Position numbers and translations under genes: made by a program. Positions 26,371 to 35,795 of a DNA stretch of 39,271 bases are shown here, piece after piece (position 1 is the stretch's first letter; every line of letters starts with the position of its first letter). Source of the stretch: Rhodothermales bacterium (GTDB lineage Bacteria > Bacteroidota > Rhodothermia > Rhodothermales > Bin80); assembly GCA_022822185.1 (NCBI GenBank), contig JAJECE010000051.1, positions 1 through 39,271 of the forward strand, in the 5' to 3' direction. Under the pieces are notes generated by a model. It worked only from the letters and a program-made list of their open reading frames with translations, was not told where the DNA came from and did not search any database.

Positions 26371-26544
26371 CTACGCAATCAGATCTTTATTCCCCGCCAT
26401 CTCATCCGCAGTCTGCTGTATTTCCGTATTGCCGGGAAGCCTTTGAACCAATCCCGGCATTGAATTTTTCTTGCGGTGTGACCGCCATCGTTTCATCATT
26501 TTATAGGACACTTGGGTTAGGGGCTCCAGCCCGAAGTTCTTCAT
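26371..26544 (-). CDS. Possible small basic protein upstream of the methyltransferase
   Basis: A 57-codon frame from ATG 26544 (MKNFGLEPLTQV..., KRWRSHRKKNSMPG, ending GNKDLIA) fills the gap between argS and the methyltransferase on the same strand. It overlaps that gene's alternative TTG start by 8 bp. Its composition is protein-like and basic, with no recognised domain and no good ribosome site. It may be a small partner of the methyltransferase or simply spacer DNA. Confidence 0.3.
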   Translation of the reverse strand: MKNFGLEPLTQVSYKMMKRWRSHRKKNSMPGLVQRLPGNTEIQQTADEMAGNKDLIA

Positions 26545-26567
26545 GAATTCGCTCGGACTCCTCACGG

Positions 26568-28313
26568 CTACATGCGCTCAGGGGCGCTGATTCCCAAGAT
26601 TGAAAGGCCGTTATGGAGGGTAATCCTGGCCGCCTGCGCCAAGGCCATGCGTGCCATCGCAATCCCTTCTTCTTCCCCAAGAATACGACACGAATGGTAA
26701 AATCGGGTAAAGGCCTCTGCAACACCGCGCAAATAGGTCGCAAGCCGGTGCGGCTCACATGTCTCTGCACAACTGGAAACCACCCTCGGGAAACGAATAA
26801 TTTCTTTGATCAGAGCAATTTCGGATTCCTCAACAAGGAGCGACAGACTGGCTGGACCGGGATCCGGCATGAGGTGGATCTCTGCGGCTTTTTTCAGGAT
26901 GGAGCAGATACGTGCATGGGCGTACTGAAGATAAAAAACGGGATTCTTGTCACTGGCCTCCCGTGCCAAGTCGATGTCAAATTCCAGATGCCTCTGAGCA
27001 GATCGCATGACAAAGAAATACCTTGTCACATCAGGGGTCACCTCGTCCATCAGTTCATCCAGTGTCACAAAATTCGCTTTGCGTGTACTCATTTTCACTT
27101 CCTGCCCGGCACGAATCAGGGTTACGAACTGGTAGATCATCACCTTGACCCGTGCCGAGTCAAATCCGAGCACATCCAGACCACGCAGGATATCCGGGTA
27201 CGTACCAATATGATCCGCACCGAATATATTGATCAGAATATCAAAGCCGCGCTCCATCTTGTCAACATGATAGGCAATGTCGGGCAGGCGGTAGGTTGGT
27301 TCCCCGGTTCGCTTCACCAGCACTGTGTCCGATTCTTTGCCGAGACTGGAGGTCTTGAACCAGGTTGCACCATCCTCTTCATACACCATGTTCTGTGCTC
27401 GCAGTGCATTCAGGGTCTTTGTAACCGCCCCCCTCTCATAGAGGCTTTTTTCGTTGAAATAGCTATCCATAGCGATACCGAGATGCTCCAGTGTTGTACG
27501 GATTGCGCCGAAGATGGCCGATTGAGCTGCGGTTTCAAACATGTCATTGTCTTCGCGGTCCAACAGATCAATCCCGTGCTTTTTTACCAGCTCACGGGCA
27601 ATCTCCGTGATATACGTACCAAGATATCCGTCTTCAGGAAAAGAGACGGGGACGATGACCGGCTTGTTCCCCGCGCCCGTCAGTTGTTTGGATTGATAGG
27701 TCTGCCGGTGACCGATGGCACGGGGCAGATCCGCAAACGGCTGGTCCTCCTCGGCCGTCACCTCTTCGTACCGGCTTCGTACGGAAGCGCCCAGAACACG
27801 CATCTGGCGCCCGGCATCATTGAAATAGTATTCACGGGTAACTTCATAGCCCACCCATTCCAGAAGACTTGCAAGGGTATCGCCTAAAACGGCGTTCCGT
27901 CCGTGTCCCACCGTTAAGGGACCGGTAGGATTTGCGCTGACAAACTCAACCAGCGCCCGTTTTCCCCTGCCGGAATCCGAGCGGCCAAAATCCCCTCCCC
28001 GCTCCAGACAGGCTCCCAGTTCACGGTACAGGTACCGGTTGGAGCATTTAAAATTAATAAAGCCTCCTCCCGCCACCGAAACCGAGTCTATATAGAAAGG
28101 ATCCTGCTCCTCAGCCATGAATGCGGCGACAATCTCTTCTGCAATACCCCGTGGAGCACGACGCAAATGCCGGGCAAGTTTCATCGCACAATTGGTGGCA
28201 AGATCTCCGTGATCCGGATTTGCGGGCACGGACAGTTCCGGCACAAAATCTGCCGGCACGGACGCAATATTGATCAGAATGCGCTGAAGGGCTGCGCTGA
28301 GATAGTCTTTCAT
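26568..28313 (-). CDS. argS: Arginyl-tRNA synthetase
   Basis: The 581-residue class I synthetase charges tRNA-Arg. It starts at ATG 28313 (MKDYLSAALQRIL), one base after the preceding gene's stop; longer frames upstream overlap that gene. Residues 1-90 are the N-terminal tRNA D-loop-binding domain with NPDHGDLATNCAMKLAR. ANPTGPLTVGHGRN is the family form of the HIGH motif. GADHIGTYPDI, VKMSTRKANFVTLDEL (KMS region) and the C-terminal anticodon-binding helices (NPVFYLQYAHARICSILKKA) follow. The chain is complete and normal in length. Confidence 0.97.
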   Translation of the reverse strand: MKDYLSAALQRILINIASVPADFVPELSVPANPDHGDLATNCAMKLARHLRRAPRGIAEEIVAAFMAEEQDPFYIDSVSVAGGGFINFKCSNRYLYRELGACLERGGDFGRSDSGRGKRALVEFVSANPTGPLTVGHGRNAVLGDTLASLLEWVGYEVTREYYFNDAGRQMRVLGASVRSRYEEVTAEEDQPFADLPRAIGHRQTYQSKQLTGAGNKPVIVPVSFPEDGYLGTYITEIARELVKKHGIDLLDREDNDMFETAAQSAIFGAIRTTLEHLGIAMDSYFNEKSLYERGAVTKTLNALRAQNMVYEEDGATWFKTSSLGKESDTVLVKRTGEPTYRLPDIAYHVDKMERGFDILINIFGADHIGTYPDILRGLDVLGFDSARVKVMIYQFVTLIRAGQEVKMSTRKANFVTLDELMDEVTPDVTRYFFVMRSAQRHLEFDIDLAREASDKNPVFYLQYAHARICSILKKAAEIHLMPDPGPASLSLLVEESEIALIKEIIRFPRVVSSCAETCEPHRLATYLRGVAEAFTRFYHSCRILGEEEGIAMARMALAQAARITLHNGLSILGISAPERM

Positions 28314-28314
28314 C

Positions 28315-29445
28315 TTAGGTCTTGGTCGGCCAACGCCATTTAAACGGTGAGAGATCAACAGAAGGAGACTGATCCAGTGCCAATGCGGCCAGTGACTCCC
28401 CAACCGCCGAACTTGCTTTAAATCCGTGACCGGAGCAGGCACTCCCGATAATGATGTGTTTATGGTCTCCGTACATCCGGTCAATGAGATAATGCCGATC
28501 TGGTGTATTGGAATACATGCAGATGGTCGTTTTCCGGCATATTCCTGCCGCTTCCGGCAGGATGGTTTTCAGTATCCGGTGTGCATGGATTTTATCTTCC
28601 ACTACAATCGTTCGGTCAATCTCGCCGGGATGTGCAGCGAGTTGGCCGGCATGATGCAGGCCGATCTTGATTCCGCTGCCCAGGTCAGGACATCCATAAC
28701 TCTTCAGCCCACTGTCTTCTTCCATAATAAATGGTGGACACAGTTCAGGCCCAAAATGCGACCCGTTCGTCTGGAACCAGGAATTGGTCACGCGCTCAAT
28801 CATCAGGGGGACAGGGGCGAAGTCCTGCATCCAGGCACCTGCGGTCAGGATCACCCGTGATGCCGCAAAGGTATCCAGATCGGTTTTTACGATGACATGG
28901 TCCTGCCGGACGCTACAGGATTGAACGGGGGTCCCAAACCTGCACCGGGCACCATGCATTGCCGCATGTTGTAAATGAGTACGCACGCAGCGCTCCGGCT
29001 GAATGTAGCCCGCCTCAGAATCCATCAGGGCAGCCTGACCGGGCTGGAGGCGATAGCCGGGATAGCGCCGGCGTACTTCATCCGAAGACAGGATTTGGTG
29101 ACGGATATTGCCGGCAACTGCACTTTTCCAGGCGGACTGAACCATTTGACCGTCTTTCCGGCCAATCGTCAGGCACCCTCCCAGATGCATAAGCTTGATT
29201 GCCGCTGCGTTTTCCAACTCGGACCACAAGGTATAGGCCCGGTTTAAGAGCGGCAGATACTGTATCCCCTCGGAATAGGCCTTGCGAATAATTCGACTCT
29301 CGCTGTGCGTGGAGCCGTATGCATGCGGCGATACAAAACGATCAATCCCCAGCACGGAAGCTCCTGAACTGGCGACATGGAACAGTGCCGCGCTTCCGGC
29401 TGCCCCCAATCCAATCACGATAATGTCAAAATGAGATGAACGCAA
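28315..29445 (-). CDS. solA: FAD-dependent amine oxidase, sarcosine / N-methyltryptophan oxidase type
   Basis: This 376-residue flavoprotein of the monomeric sarcosine oxidase group oxidises N-methylated amino acids to the free amino acid, formaldehyde and H2O2. IIVIGLGAAGSAALFH opens the FAD fold, GSTHSESRIIRKAYSE is the conserved loop next to the flavin, and CMYSNTPDRHYLIDR contains the cysteine that binds FAD covalently in this group. GSACSGHGFKASSAVGE closes the site. Length is typical. It lies five bases after rodA and one base before argS, so it is embedded in the cell-wall/tRNA operon without an obvious functional link. The exact substrate is uncertain. Confidence 0.85.
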   Translation of the reverse strand: MRSSHFDIIVIGLGAAGSAALFHVASSGASVLGIDRFVSPHAYGSTHSESRIIRKAYSEGIQYLPLLNRAYTLWSELENAAAIKLMHLGGCLTIGRKDGQMVQSAWKSAVAGNIRHQILSSDEVRRRYPGYRLQPGQAALMDSEAGYIQPERCVRTHLQHAAMHGARCRFGTPVQSCSVRQDHVIVKTDLDTFAASRVILTAGAWMQDFAPVPLMIERVTNSWFQTNGSHFGPELCPPFIMEEDSGLKSYGCPDLGSGIKIGLHHAGQLAAHPGEIDRTIVVEDKIHAHRILKTILPEAAGICRKTTICMYSNTPDRHYLIDRMYGDHKHIIIGSACSGHGFKASSAVGESLAALALDQSPSVDLSPFKWRWPTKT

Positions 29446-29450
29446 TGGTC

Positions 29451-30707
29451 CTACCAGTAGAGCGCAAATTCAGCCCGCCTCATGTAACATGCCAAAGCAA
29501 TGCCCATCAATGCAGTATTGGTTAACAGGGCCGAGCCGCCATAGGATAGAAAAGGCAGTGGAATCCCGATCACCGGCAGCAGTCCAAGCACCATCCCGAT
29601 ATTCACGCACACATGGATCAAAAATATTCCGGCAACCCCGGCAACAACAAGGTTTCCGATAGGATGATCAATTGCCCGTGCCAGCCAGAGCAGACGAAGG
29701 ATCAGTGCAGCAAAGAGCAGCAGGATCAGGATCCCGCCGACAAATCCCCATTCCTCCCCAATGACCGAGAACACAAAATCAGTGGATTGCTCAGGAATAT
29801 AGCGACCCTGCGTCTGGGTTCCCTGCCGAAATCCCAATCCAAACCATCCGCCGGATCCGAGAGCAGCTTTCGACTGCACAAGATGAAACCCCACATTCGT
29901 GCGGTATTCATCCGCTTCAGGGTTGGAAAAAGAGGCAATACGGGCAACCTGATGCGGCTGCAGTACATATTGCAGCGCAAACGTGGCAATGCCGAAGGTC
30001 ATGGCACTGGCAACCACACCCGCGGCCATCCACACCCGGCTGCGGGTTCCATACCATGCAATGATCCCGACCAGTACGGTAAAGCCCAAGGCAGCCTGCC
30101 AACTGAGTATGGCCAGATACCCGGCAATGGGAAACAGGATCAGGAGCCCGACAATCCGGAGCGGAATACCGCCGCAGAGTGCAAGAACCGGCGTAAGGCC
30201 CACAAATACAAGTGCGGTTCCAAGGTCATTCTGGAGGACAATCAACAGGGCAGGTAAGGCCAGAACGCCGGCTGCAATCATTGCGGCATTCATGATGGAA
30301 TTCTCTTTTCTACGTGATGCCAGCACAAGAGCAGCCATAAGCAGAACCCCGACTTTTGCTAATTCGGCAGACTGAAATCCGATAGGTCCAAGGTAAATCC
30401 ATGAACGCGCCCCTCCCACCTCACGACCAATCAGCAGCGCCAAAACCAGAAGTCCGATGGTGACCAGATAAATCCATGGAACCATTCGAATCAGAAGACG
30501 CATTGGCATAGAAAGAATGATCGCTAAGGCGACGGTGGAGATCATCAGCCACAGGATCTGCCGCTGGAAACTGTTCTGAACGGTATTCAGCAAGAATTCC
30601 TGCGCTTCGCCGTGGGTCGCACTATAAATTGCAACCAGACCACAGGCGCAGAGCATCGCCCAGATCAGGAGCGTTGCGAAATCAAGATTTCGGTACCACT
30701 GTCGCAT
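29451..30707 (-). CDS. rodA: SEDS peptidoglycan glycosyltransferase RodA
   Basis: The 418-residue polytopic protein has about ten membrane segments and SEDS signatures: GGARSWIYLGPIGFQSAELAK near residues 98-118, VLQNDLGTALVF, the large extracellular loop with SKAALGSGGWFGLG and YIPEQSTDFVFSVIGEEWGF, and the C-terminal GIPLPFLSYGGSALL. RodA polymerises lipid II glycan strands in the elongasome together with PBP2. It starts three bases after mrdA, the usual pairing. The polyprenyl carrier of its substrate comes from UppS, encoded elsewhere in the window. Confidence 0.97.
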   Translation of the reverse strand: MRQWYRNLDFATLLIWAMLCACGLVAIYSATHGEAQEFLLNTVQNSFQRQILWLMISTVALAIILSMPMRLLIRMVPWIYLVTIGLLVLALLIGREVGGARSWIYLGPIGFQSAELAKVGVLLMAALVLASRRKENSIMNAAMIAAGVLALPALLIVLQNDLGTALVFVGLTPVLALCGGIPLRIVGLLILFPIAGYLAILSWQAALGFTVLVGIIAWYGTRSRVWMAAGVVASAMTFGIATFALQYVLQPHQVARIASFSNPEADEYRTNVGFHLVQSKAALGSGGWFGLGFRQGTQTQGRYIPEQSTDFVFSVIGEEWGFVGGILILLLFAALILRLLWLARAIDHPIGNLVVAGVAGIFLIHVCVNIGMVLGLLPVIGIPLPFLSYGGSALLTNTALMGIALACYMRRAEFALYW

Positions 30708-30710
30708 ACG

Positions 30711-32555
30711 TTATTCTGCGGTTGATACAAGAGACTGGCTGGTTGCGGACAGTGCACGCTGCATTCGGATATCAGTTTGCCAGGAGGGGGGGATCTCCCT
30801 TTTGAGATACATCTCTGCGAGAAGGCTGGCGATCGGTGCCGCGCACAGACTTCCCCCGCCTGTATTTTCACACTGGACGGCCAGAGCAATCCGGGGATGA
30901 TCAAAGGGTGCAAACATGATAAACACCGAATGGTCCGTAAAATTGCCCGGGGCCTGCGCGGTCCCCGTCTTTCCCGCACTCGGGATGCCGGGAATCTGGG
31001 ACGCTCGCCCAGTTCCTGCTTCCATCACCAGACGCATCCCCCTGCGTACCAGATTTACATAGGCGGTATCAATCCCCAGATGAGATGGATCGGATATAGC
31101 AGGCAATTTTATCCGTTCATTTGTTTCCGGCTCCACTAGATGAGAGACCATGTGAGGCGCATGCAATGTGCCCCCGTTCGCCAGCGCAGCTGCATATCTG
31201 GCCAGTTGAAACGGCGTAACTCCCATATCTCCCTGTCCGACACCGAGGTTCATGACCGCTCCTTTTCCCCAATATCTCCCTGTTCGGTTAAAGTAGGCCG
31301 AATCAGGGATAAATCCGGCGGTCTGCTCTCGCAGATCCGTAGGAGCTTCGACGCCGAAGCCAAACCGGTTTGCATACGTTTTAAAGACATCTAGATCCAT
31401 CCTGTGGGCCAGCTCAAAAAAGAATGTATTACATGAATTCTGCAGGGCCTGCACAACATTTTTATGACCATGTACATCCAGACATCGAAAAAAACGCCCC
31501 TGCCCAAAGGGATGGTAGCCGGGACAGAAAATCGTTGCCTCCCCTCCTTCGTCTCCCAGGAGACCTTCTGAAAGTCCCAAAAGCGCCATGAACGGTTTCC
31601 AGGTTGATCCTGGAGGCATTAAATTCATCGTGGCCCGATTGTACAGGGGCTGTTCATCATGATTGACCAGAACCTGCCAGGCATCGCTCTGGATGCCCTC
31701 ATTGAACATTTCGAGCGGATAATCCGGCTTGCTGACCAGTGCAATAATTCCCCCGTCATTGGGATCTAGTGCAACCACTGCGCCGCGTTTATTGACAAAG
31801 AGAGATTCGGCAAGTTCCTGAACACGATAGTCCAGAGTAAGGTGAAGGTCATAGTTTCCTCGCGGGGGCTGATCTCCCTGTCCCTGTGCATAGGACATGA
31901 TCTCCAGCCCGTACACATTTACCCAGCGCCGGGCAACTCCAGGGATTCCCCGCAGCCAGGGTTCATATCCCCGTTCAACTCCGGTTCGACCCAGAAAATC
32001 TCCCTGCCGATAGAGTGACGAGTCAGATTGCTGATCAATCGCATTGAGTTCTTCCCGGTTGACTTCCCCGATATATCCCAGTGCATGTGAGGCCCGGGCA
32101 TTGGTCGAATAATGCCTCCGATGTTTGATTTCCCAACCAACACCAGGCAGCCAGTATGAATCCTCAAGGATACGACTATACTGTTCAAATGAAACATTTG
32201 CAAACGAGGGATAGAGCCGGTAAGGGTTATGCTCCTGTGCTTCCTCAAGGCGCAGGCTGACGACCGATTCAGGGACACCCAGATGCTTTGCCAGCAGCGG
32301 TATGCGGGTTCGGTCAAAGTATCTTGATGCAAGAGAAATCGTATAGGTCGGCATATTCTGGACCATAAGGGTACCGTTACGGTCGTAGACCAGTCCGCGA
32401 GCCGGAAGTACACGTATATCACGCAGTGCGTTGCCACGTGCAATTTCAGAGAGATCCTGACGCTCAGTCACCTGCAGGCGAAAGAGTTGAAAACTCAGGA
32501 CCGACAGCACAAAGACAACGGCAGAGCAAAAGAGTATGAATCGGGTTCGTGCCAA
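30711..32555 (-). CDS. mrdA: Penicillin-binding protein 2 (peptidoglycan transpeptidase)
   Basis: The 614-residue class B PBP has one N-terminal membrane anchor (residues ~5-25) and a pedestal domain with LPARGLVYDRNG. The transpeptidase carries S317-x-x-K320 in PPGSTWKPF, SCN at 374-376, and KTGTAQ near 530. It cross-links peptidoglycan for side-wall growth with RodA. The frame begins at a TTG (32555), which gives the normal N-terminus; there is no clear Shine-Dalgarno and no ATG close by. It is the first gene of the mrdA-rodA-oxidase-argS block and is divergent from the metallopeptidase gene, so its promoter must lie within 32556-32699. Confidence 0.95.
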   Translation of the reverse strand: MARTRFILFCSAVVFVLSVLSFQLFRLQVTERQDLSEIARGNALRDIRVLPARGLVYDRNGTLMVQNMPTYTISLASRYFDRTRIPLLAKHLGVPESVVSLRLEEAQEHNPYRLYPSFANVSFEQYSRILEDSYWLPGVGWEIKHRRHYSTNARASHALGYIGEVNREELNAIDQQSDSSLYRQGDFLGRTGVERGYEPWLRGIPGVARRWVNVYGLEIMSYAQGQGDQPPRGNYDLHLTLDYRVQELAESLFVNKRGAVVALDPNDGGIIALVSKPDYPLEMFNEGIQSDAWQVLVNHDEQPLYNRATMNLMPPGSTWKPFMALLGLSEGLLGDEGGEATIFCPGYHPFGQGRFFRCLDVHGHKNVVQALQNSCNTFFFELAHRMDLDVFKTYANRFGFGVEAPTDLREQTAGFIPDSAYFNRTGRYWGKGAVMNLGVGQGDMGVTPFQLARYAAALANGGTLHAPHMVSHLVEPETNERIKLPAISDPSHLGIDTAYVNLVRRGMRLVMEAGTGRASQIPGIPSAGKTGTAQAPGNFTDHSVFIMFAPFDHPRIALAVQCENTGGGSLCAAPIASLLAEMYLKREIPPSWQTDIRMQRALSATSQSLVSTAE

Positions 32556-32585
32556 AACAGTGGTACAATAATTGTTAGTATTTTG

Positions 32586-32611
32586 GGTTCCGAGGGCATG
32601 ATTCGGGAACC
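32586..32611. promoter_or_regulatory. Inverted repeat in the divergent promoter region
   Basis: GGTTCC (32586-32591) and GGAACC (32606-32611) pair perfectly in the 144-bp gap between mrdA and the exported metallopeptidase gene. The arms can extend by two pairs with a one-base bulge. It could be an operator serving either gene or a 5'-leader hairpin. Confidence 0.35.
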
Positions 32612-32699
32612 GCCTGCCCGTCTAAGCCTATTATACGGTTAAGAGGGAACTTCAGACGGTTCCGATACCCATAAAGTTAATGATCAGCAGAATAACTCC

Positions 32700-35600
32700 A
32701 TGAGAAATGTCTCGAAGATAACTGCATTCATCGTTCTACAGGTTCTTCTGGGTGCCTTTCCTGTACTGGCGCAGCAGTTTGGCCGCAATAAGGTCCAATA
32801 CGATCAATTTGAGTTCCGGAGTTTTCAGACTCCTCACTTTGAATTCTACTACTATCCTGAAGAAAAGGAGGCGGTGGCCGATGCGGCCCGTATGGGGGAA
32901 CGGTGGTATCGCCGGCATTCCCGGACTTTTCTGCGTGATTTTCATGAACGGAAGCCGATCATTTTTTATGCCAACGATGCCGATTTTCAGCAGACCAATG
33001 TAATTGGGGGATTTTTAGGTCAGGGTACAGGCGGGGTGACCGAAAGCCTGAAGGAGCGGGTGGTCATGCCGCTTACCGGGATCTACAAGGAAACGGATCA
33101 TGTGCTGGGGCACGAACTGGTGCACAGTTTCCAGTATGATATTGCGCTTTCGCGCGGAGACAGTTCCCGCTTTGCCCTTCAGATTCTCCCGCTCTGGCTT
33201 GTAGAGGGAATGGCGGAGTACCTGTCCGTAGGCAGGAAGGACGCCCACACCGCCATGTGGATGCGGGATGCGGCACTGCGTGACGATTTGCCGACCATTG
33301 AGGATATGACCCGGACGAATAAATACTTCCCCTACCGTTACGGACAGGCGTATCTGGCATACATTGGCGGGAAATACGGCGATGCGGCCGTCACCAATCT
33401 TTTCAAACTGGGAGGGCGCGTCGGAGTGGATTCCGCATTTGTATATACGATTGGGATTACGGCGGATTCTCTTTCTGTGGAATGGGCACAGGCGATCAAA
33501 GAAGCCTATCTTCCTCTGATGGAATCACGGACCCACCCCGACAGTGCCGGAGTTGCAATCCTTACCGAAGAACGAAGCGGGGGCGCACTGAATCTGTCTC
33601 CCGCAATAAGCCCGGACGGGCAGTATATTGCGTACTTGAGTGAGCAGGATGTTTTTAATATCAACCTGTTCATTGCAGATGTAACTACGGGGGAAACCAT
33701 TCGCAAACTGCAGTCTACGAACACCAATCCCCATTTTGACAATATCCGCTTTATTAATTCTGCCGGCACCTGGTCGCCTGACGGGAAACAGTTTGCGTTT
33801 GTTACGTTCGTTCAGGGGGATAATGAAATTTCAATCTGGAGTCTCTCCAGCGGTGCAATTGAACGCCGGATCAGTGTGGACGGTGTAACTGCACTCAGTA
33901 ATCCTGCGTGGTCTCCAGATGGCGGATCCATTGCATTTTCAGGAATTGATGGCGGGATCAGCGACCTGTACATATATGAGATTGAGAGTCAACAGGTACG
34001 TCAAATTACCAGTGACCGGTTTGCAGACCTGCAACCAGCGTGGTCCCCCGATGGCCAGACGATTGCCGTGGTTACGGACCGGGGAACGGACGGGACGGAT
34101 TTTGAGACCCTGGAGTATGCCAATACGCGTTTTTCGCTGATTGATCTGGAGAGCGGTACACACCGTACGCTTCGCCCCTTCCTGCACGGGAAGCACATCA
34201 GCCCTCAGTTCTCACCCGATGGACAGAATTTGTACTTCGTGAGTGATCAGGACGGATTCTCGGATGTCTACCGGTACAATTTACGGGAAGAGGCTTCGTA
34301 TCGTGTGACAAATCTGAAGACAGGGGTCAGCGGAATCACCGCGCTCTCGCCCACAATGAGTGTGGCCGCCCAGAATGGACGGCTGGTTTACTCCGTATAT
34401 TATGACGGTGAATATTCGGTCTTCGGGCTAGACGGAGAGGATGCAACCGGGACGCTCGTTGAACAGAGTATACCATCCCAGGCCCATATTCTGCCTCCCC
34501 GGAGTGCAGCAGATGAAGGGCTGGTTGAGAATTACCTGGATGATCCTCTGACCGGGCTGCCGGAACCCAGTACGAAGATTGAAGAAATCTATGACTCACG
34601 TTTGCGTCTAGACTACGTTGCTCCTCCCTCAATTGGCCTCTCCGTAGGGGGGTATTACGGGGGTGGCGCGTCTGGAGGCGTTGGGTTTTATTTCAGCGAT
34701 ATGCTGGGAAATCGAAATCTGGCGGTGATCGCACAGGCAAACGGAACGTTCCGGGATGTGGGGGGGATGGCGCAGTACATGAATCGCGGCCGGCGACTCA
34801 ATTATGGCGGCATGGTTGCGCATATCCCGTATCTGTACGGTTACCCGCAACGAGGCTTTAATCAGTATGGCGAGTATGTTATTCAGGATTTGCGGCAGCG
34901 GCTTTATATAGATCAGGTTCGCGGGATTGGCTCGTATCCGTTCTCAACCACGCGTCGGCTCGAGATCTTCGGGGGATTCACCCGATATGGATTTGACATT
35001 CAGGCCTACACCTACACCTATACAGCGTTCGGAATTCAGAGGGACCGTCAGAATGCGCAGAAATGCAGCAGTTTGACAGAGCAGGAACGCCAGACTGTGT
35101 GGGCGTGTGAGCCGGACGGGTTTTATTACTTTGACGCAGGCATGGCTTATGTGGGGGACTTCAGTAATTTTGGCTTTACGTCACCTTCGCAGGGAGGCCG
35201 CTACCGGCTTGAGGTCATACCTCGTTTTGGGACGGACAATTTTGTGAGCGTTTTAGGGGATTACCGACGCTACTTCTTTTATCAGCCGGTCACGTTTGCG
35301 GTCCGGGGTATGTTTGCAGGGAATTTTGGAGGGGATCAGGATCAGATTTTTTCACGGGAAAGCCTCTATTATCCATACTATCGGGGCTTCGTTCGCGGAT
35401 ATAATTATAGCTCCTTTGATTTTGTAGATGAGTGTAAAGATGCCGCCTGCTCGGTATATACACGTCTCTACGGGACACGTGTTGCGCTGGCGAGTGCCGA
35501 AATCCGTCTTCCGTTTCTGGGAACGGAGACATTAGGATTGGTCAATTTTCCCTACCTGCCCGTGGAACTGGTCGGTTTTGTGGATGCAGGGATCGCCTGG

Positions 35601-35795
35601 AATGCGGGAGATGATCCACTGAAGATGCTCAAGTTTGAGCGGGACTCGGTGGAGCGCATCCCGGTCGTCAGTGTGGGCCCGTCGGCCCGGTTCAATCTCC
35701 TGGGCTACATCATCTTTGAGATCTACTACGCCTATCCATTCCAGCGGCCGGACAAGGGAGCACATTTTGGATTCCAGTTATTACCTGGCTGGTAG
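32700..35795 (+). CDS. Exported metallopeptidase-like / TolB propeller / barrel-like protein
   Basis: The 1,031-residue protein begins with a signal peptide ending at about VLA-QQ (residue 24). Residues ~40-270 form a gluzincin-like domain with HELVH (138-142) and WLVEGMAEY, giving a potential zinc site and third ligand. Residues ~285-560 are TolB/WD40-like propeller blades with repeated SPDGQ motifs (LSPAISPDGQYIAYLS, PAWSPDGGSIAFSG, PQFSPDGQNLYFVS). The last ~400 residues are rich in glycine, tyrosine and alternating strands (GGYYGGGASGGVGFYFSDM, RGYNYSSFDF, VELVGFVDAGIAW), like the C-terminal barrel of the BamA/Omp85 surface antigen group. It is probably an outer-membrane anchored protein; whether the peptidase site is active is unknown. 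Its stop overlaps the pyrD start region. Confidence 0.85.
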   Translation: MRNVSKITAFIVLQVLLGAFPVLAQQFGRNKVQYDQFEFRSFQTPHFEFYYYPEEKEAVADAARMGERWYRRHSRTFLRDFHERKPIIFYANDADFQQTNVIGGFLGQGTGGVTESLKERVVMPLTGIYKETDHVLGHELVHSFQYDIALSRGDSSRFALQILPLWLVEGMAEYLSVGRKDAHTAMWMRDAALRDDLPTIEDMTRTNKYFPYRYGQAYLAYIGGKYGDAAVTNLFKLGGRVGVDSAFVYTIGITADSLSVEWAQAIKEAYLPLMESRTHPDSAGVAILTEERSGGALNLSPAISPDGQYIAYLSEQDVFNINLFIADVTTGETIRKLQSTNTNPHFDNIRFINSAGTWSPDGKQFAFVTFVQGDNEISIWSLSSGAIERRISVDGVTALSNPAWSPDGGSIAFSGIDGGISDLYIYEIESQQVRQITSDRFADLQPAWSPDGQTIAVVTDRGTDGTDFETLEYANTRFSLIDLESGTHRTLRPFLHGKHISPQFSPDGQNLYFVSDQDGFSDVYRYNLREEASYRVTNLKTGVSGITALSPTMSVAAQNGRLVYSVYYDGEYSVFGLDGEDATGTLVEQSIPSQAHILPPRSAADEGLVENYLDDPLTGLPEPSTKIEEIYDSRLRLDYVAPPSIGLSVGGYYGGGASGGVGFYFSDMLGNRNLAVIAQANGTFRDVGGMAQYMNRGRRLNYGGMVAHIPYLYGYPQRGFNQYGEYVIQDLRQRLYIDQVRGIGSYPFSTTRRLEIFGGFTRYGFDIQAYTYTYTAFGIQRDRQNAQKCSSLTEQERQTVWACEPDGFYYFDAGMAYVGDFSNFGFTSPSQGGRYRLEVIPRFGTDNFVSVLGDYRRYFFYQPVTFAVRGMFAGNFGGDQDQIFSRESLYYPYYRGFVRGYNYSSFDFVDECKDAACSVYTRLYGTRVALASAEIRLPFLGTETLGLVNFPYLPVELVGFVDAGIAWNAGDDPLKMLKFERDSVERIPVVSVGPSARFNLLGYIIFEIYYAYPFQRPDKGAHFGFQLLPGW

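Noticed and set aside
26613..27887. 424-codon plus-strand frame
   Set aside because: It lies entirely opposite argS, has no start signal and no domain; a shadow of argS codon usage.
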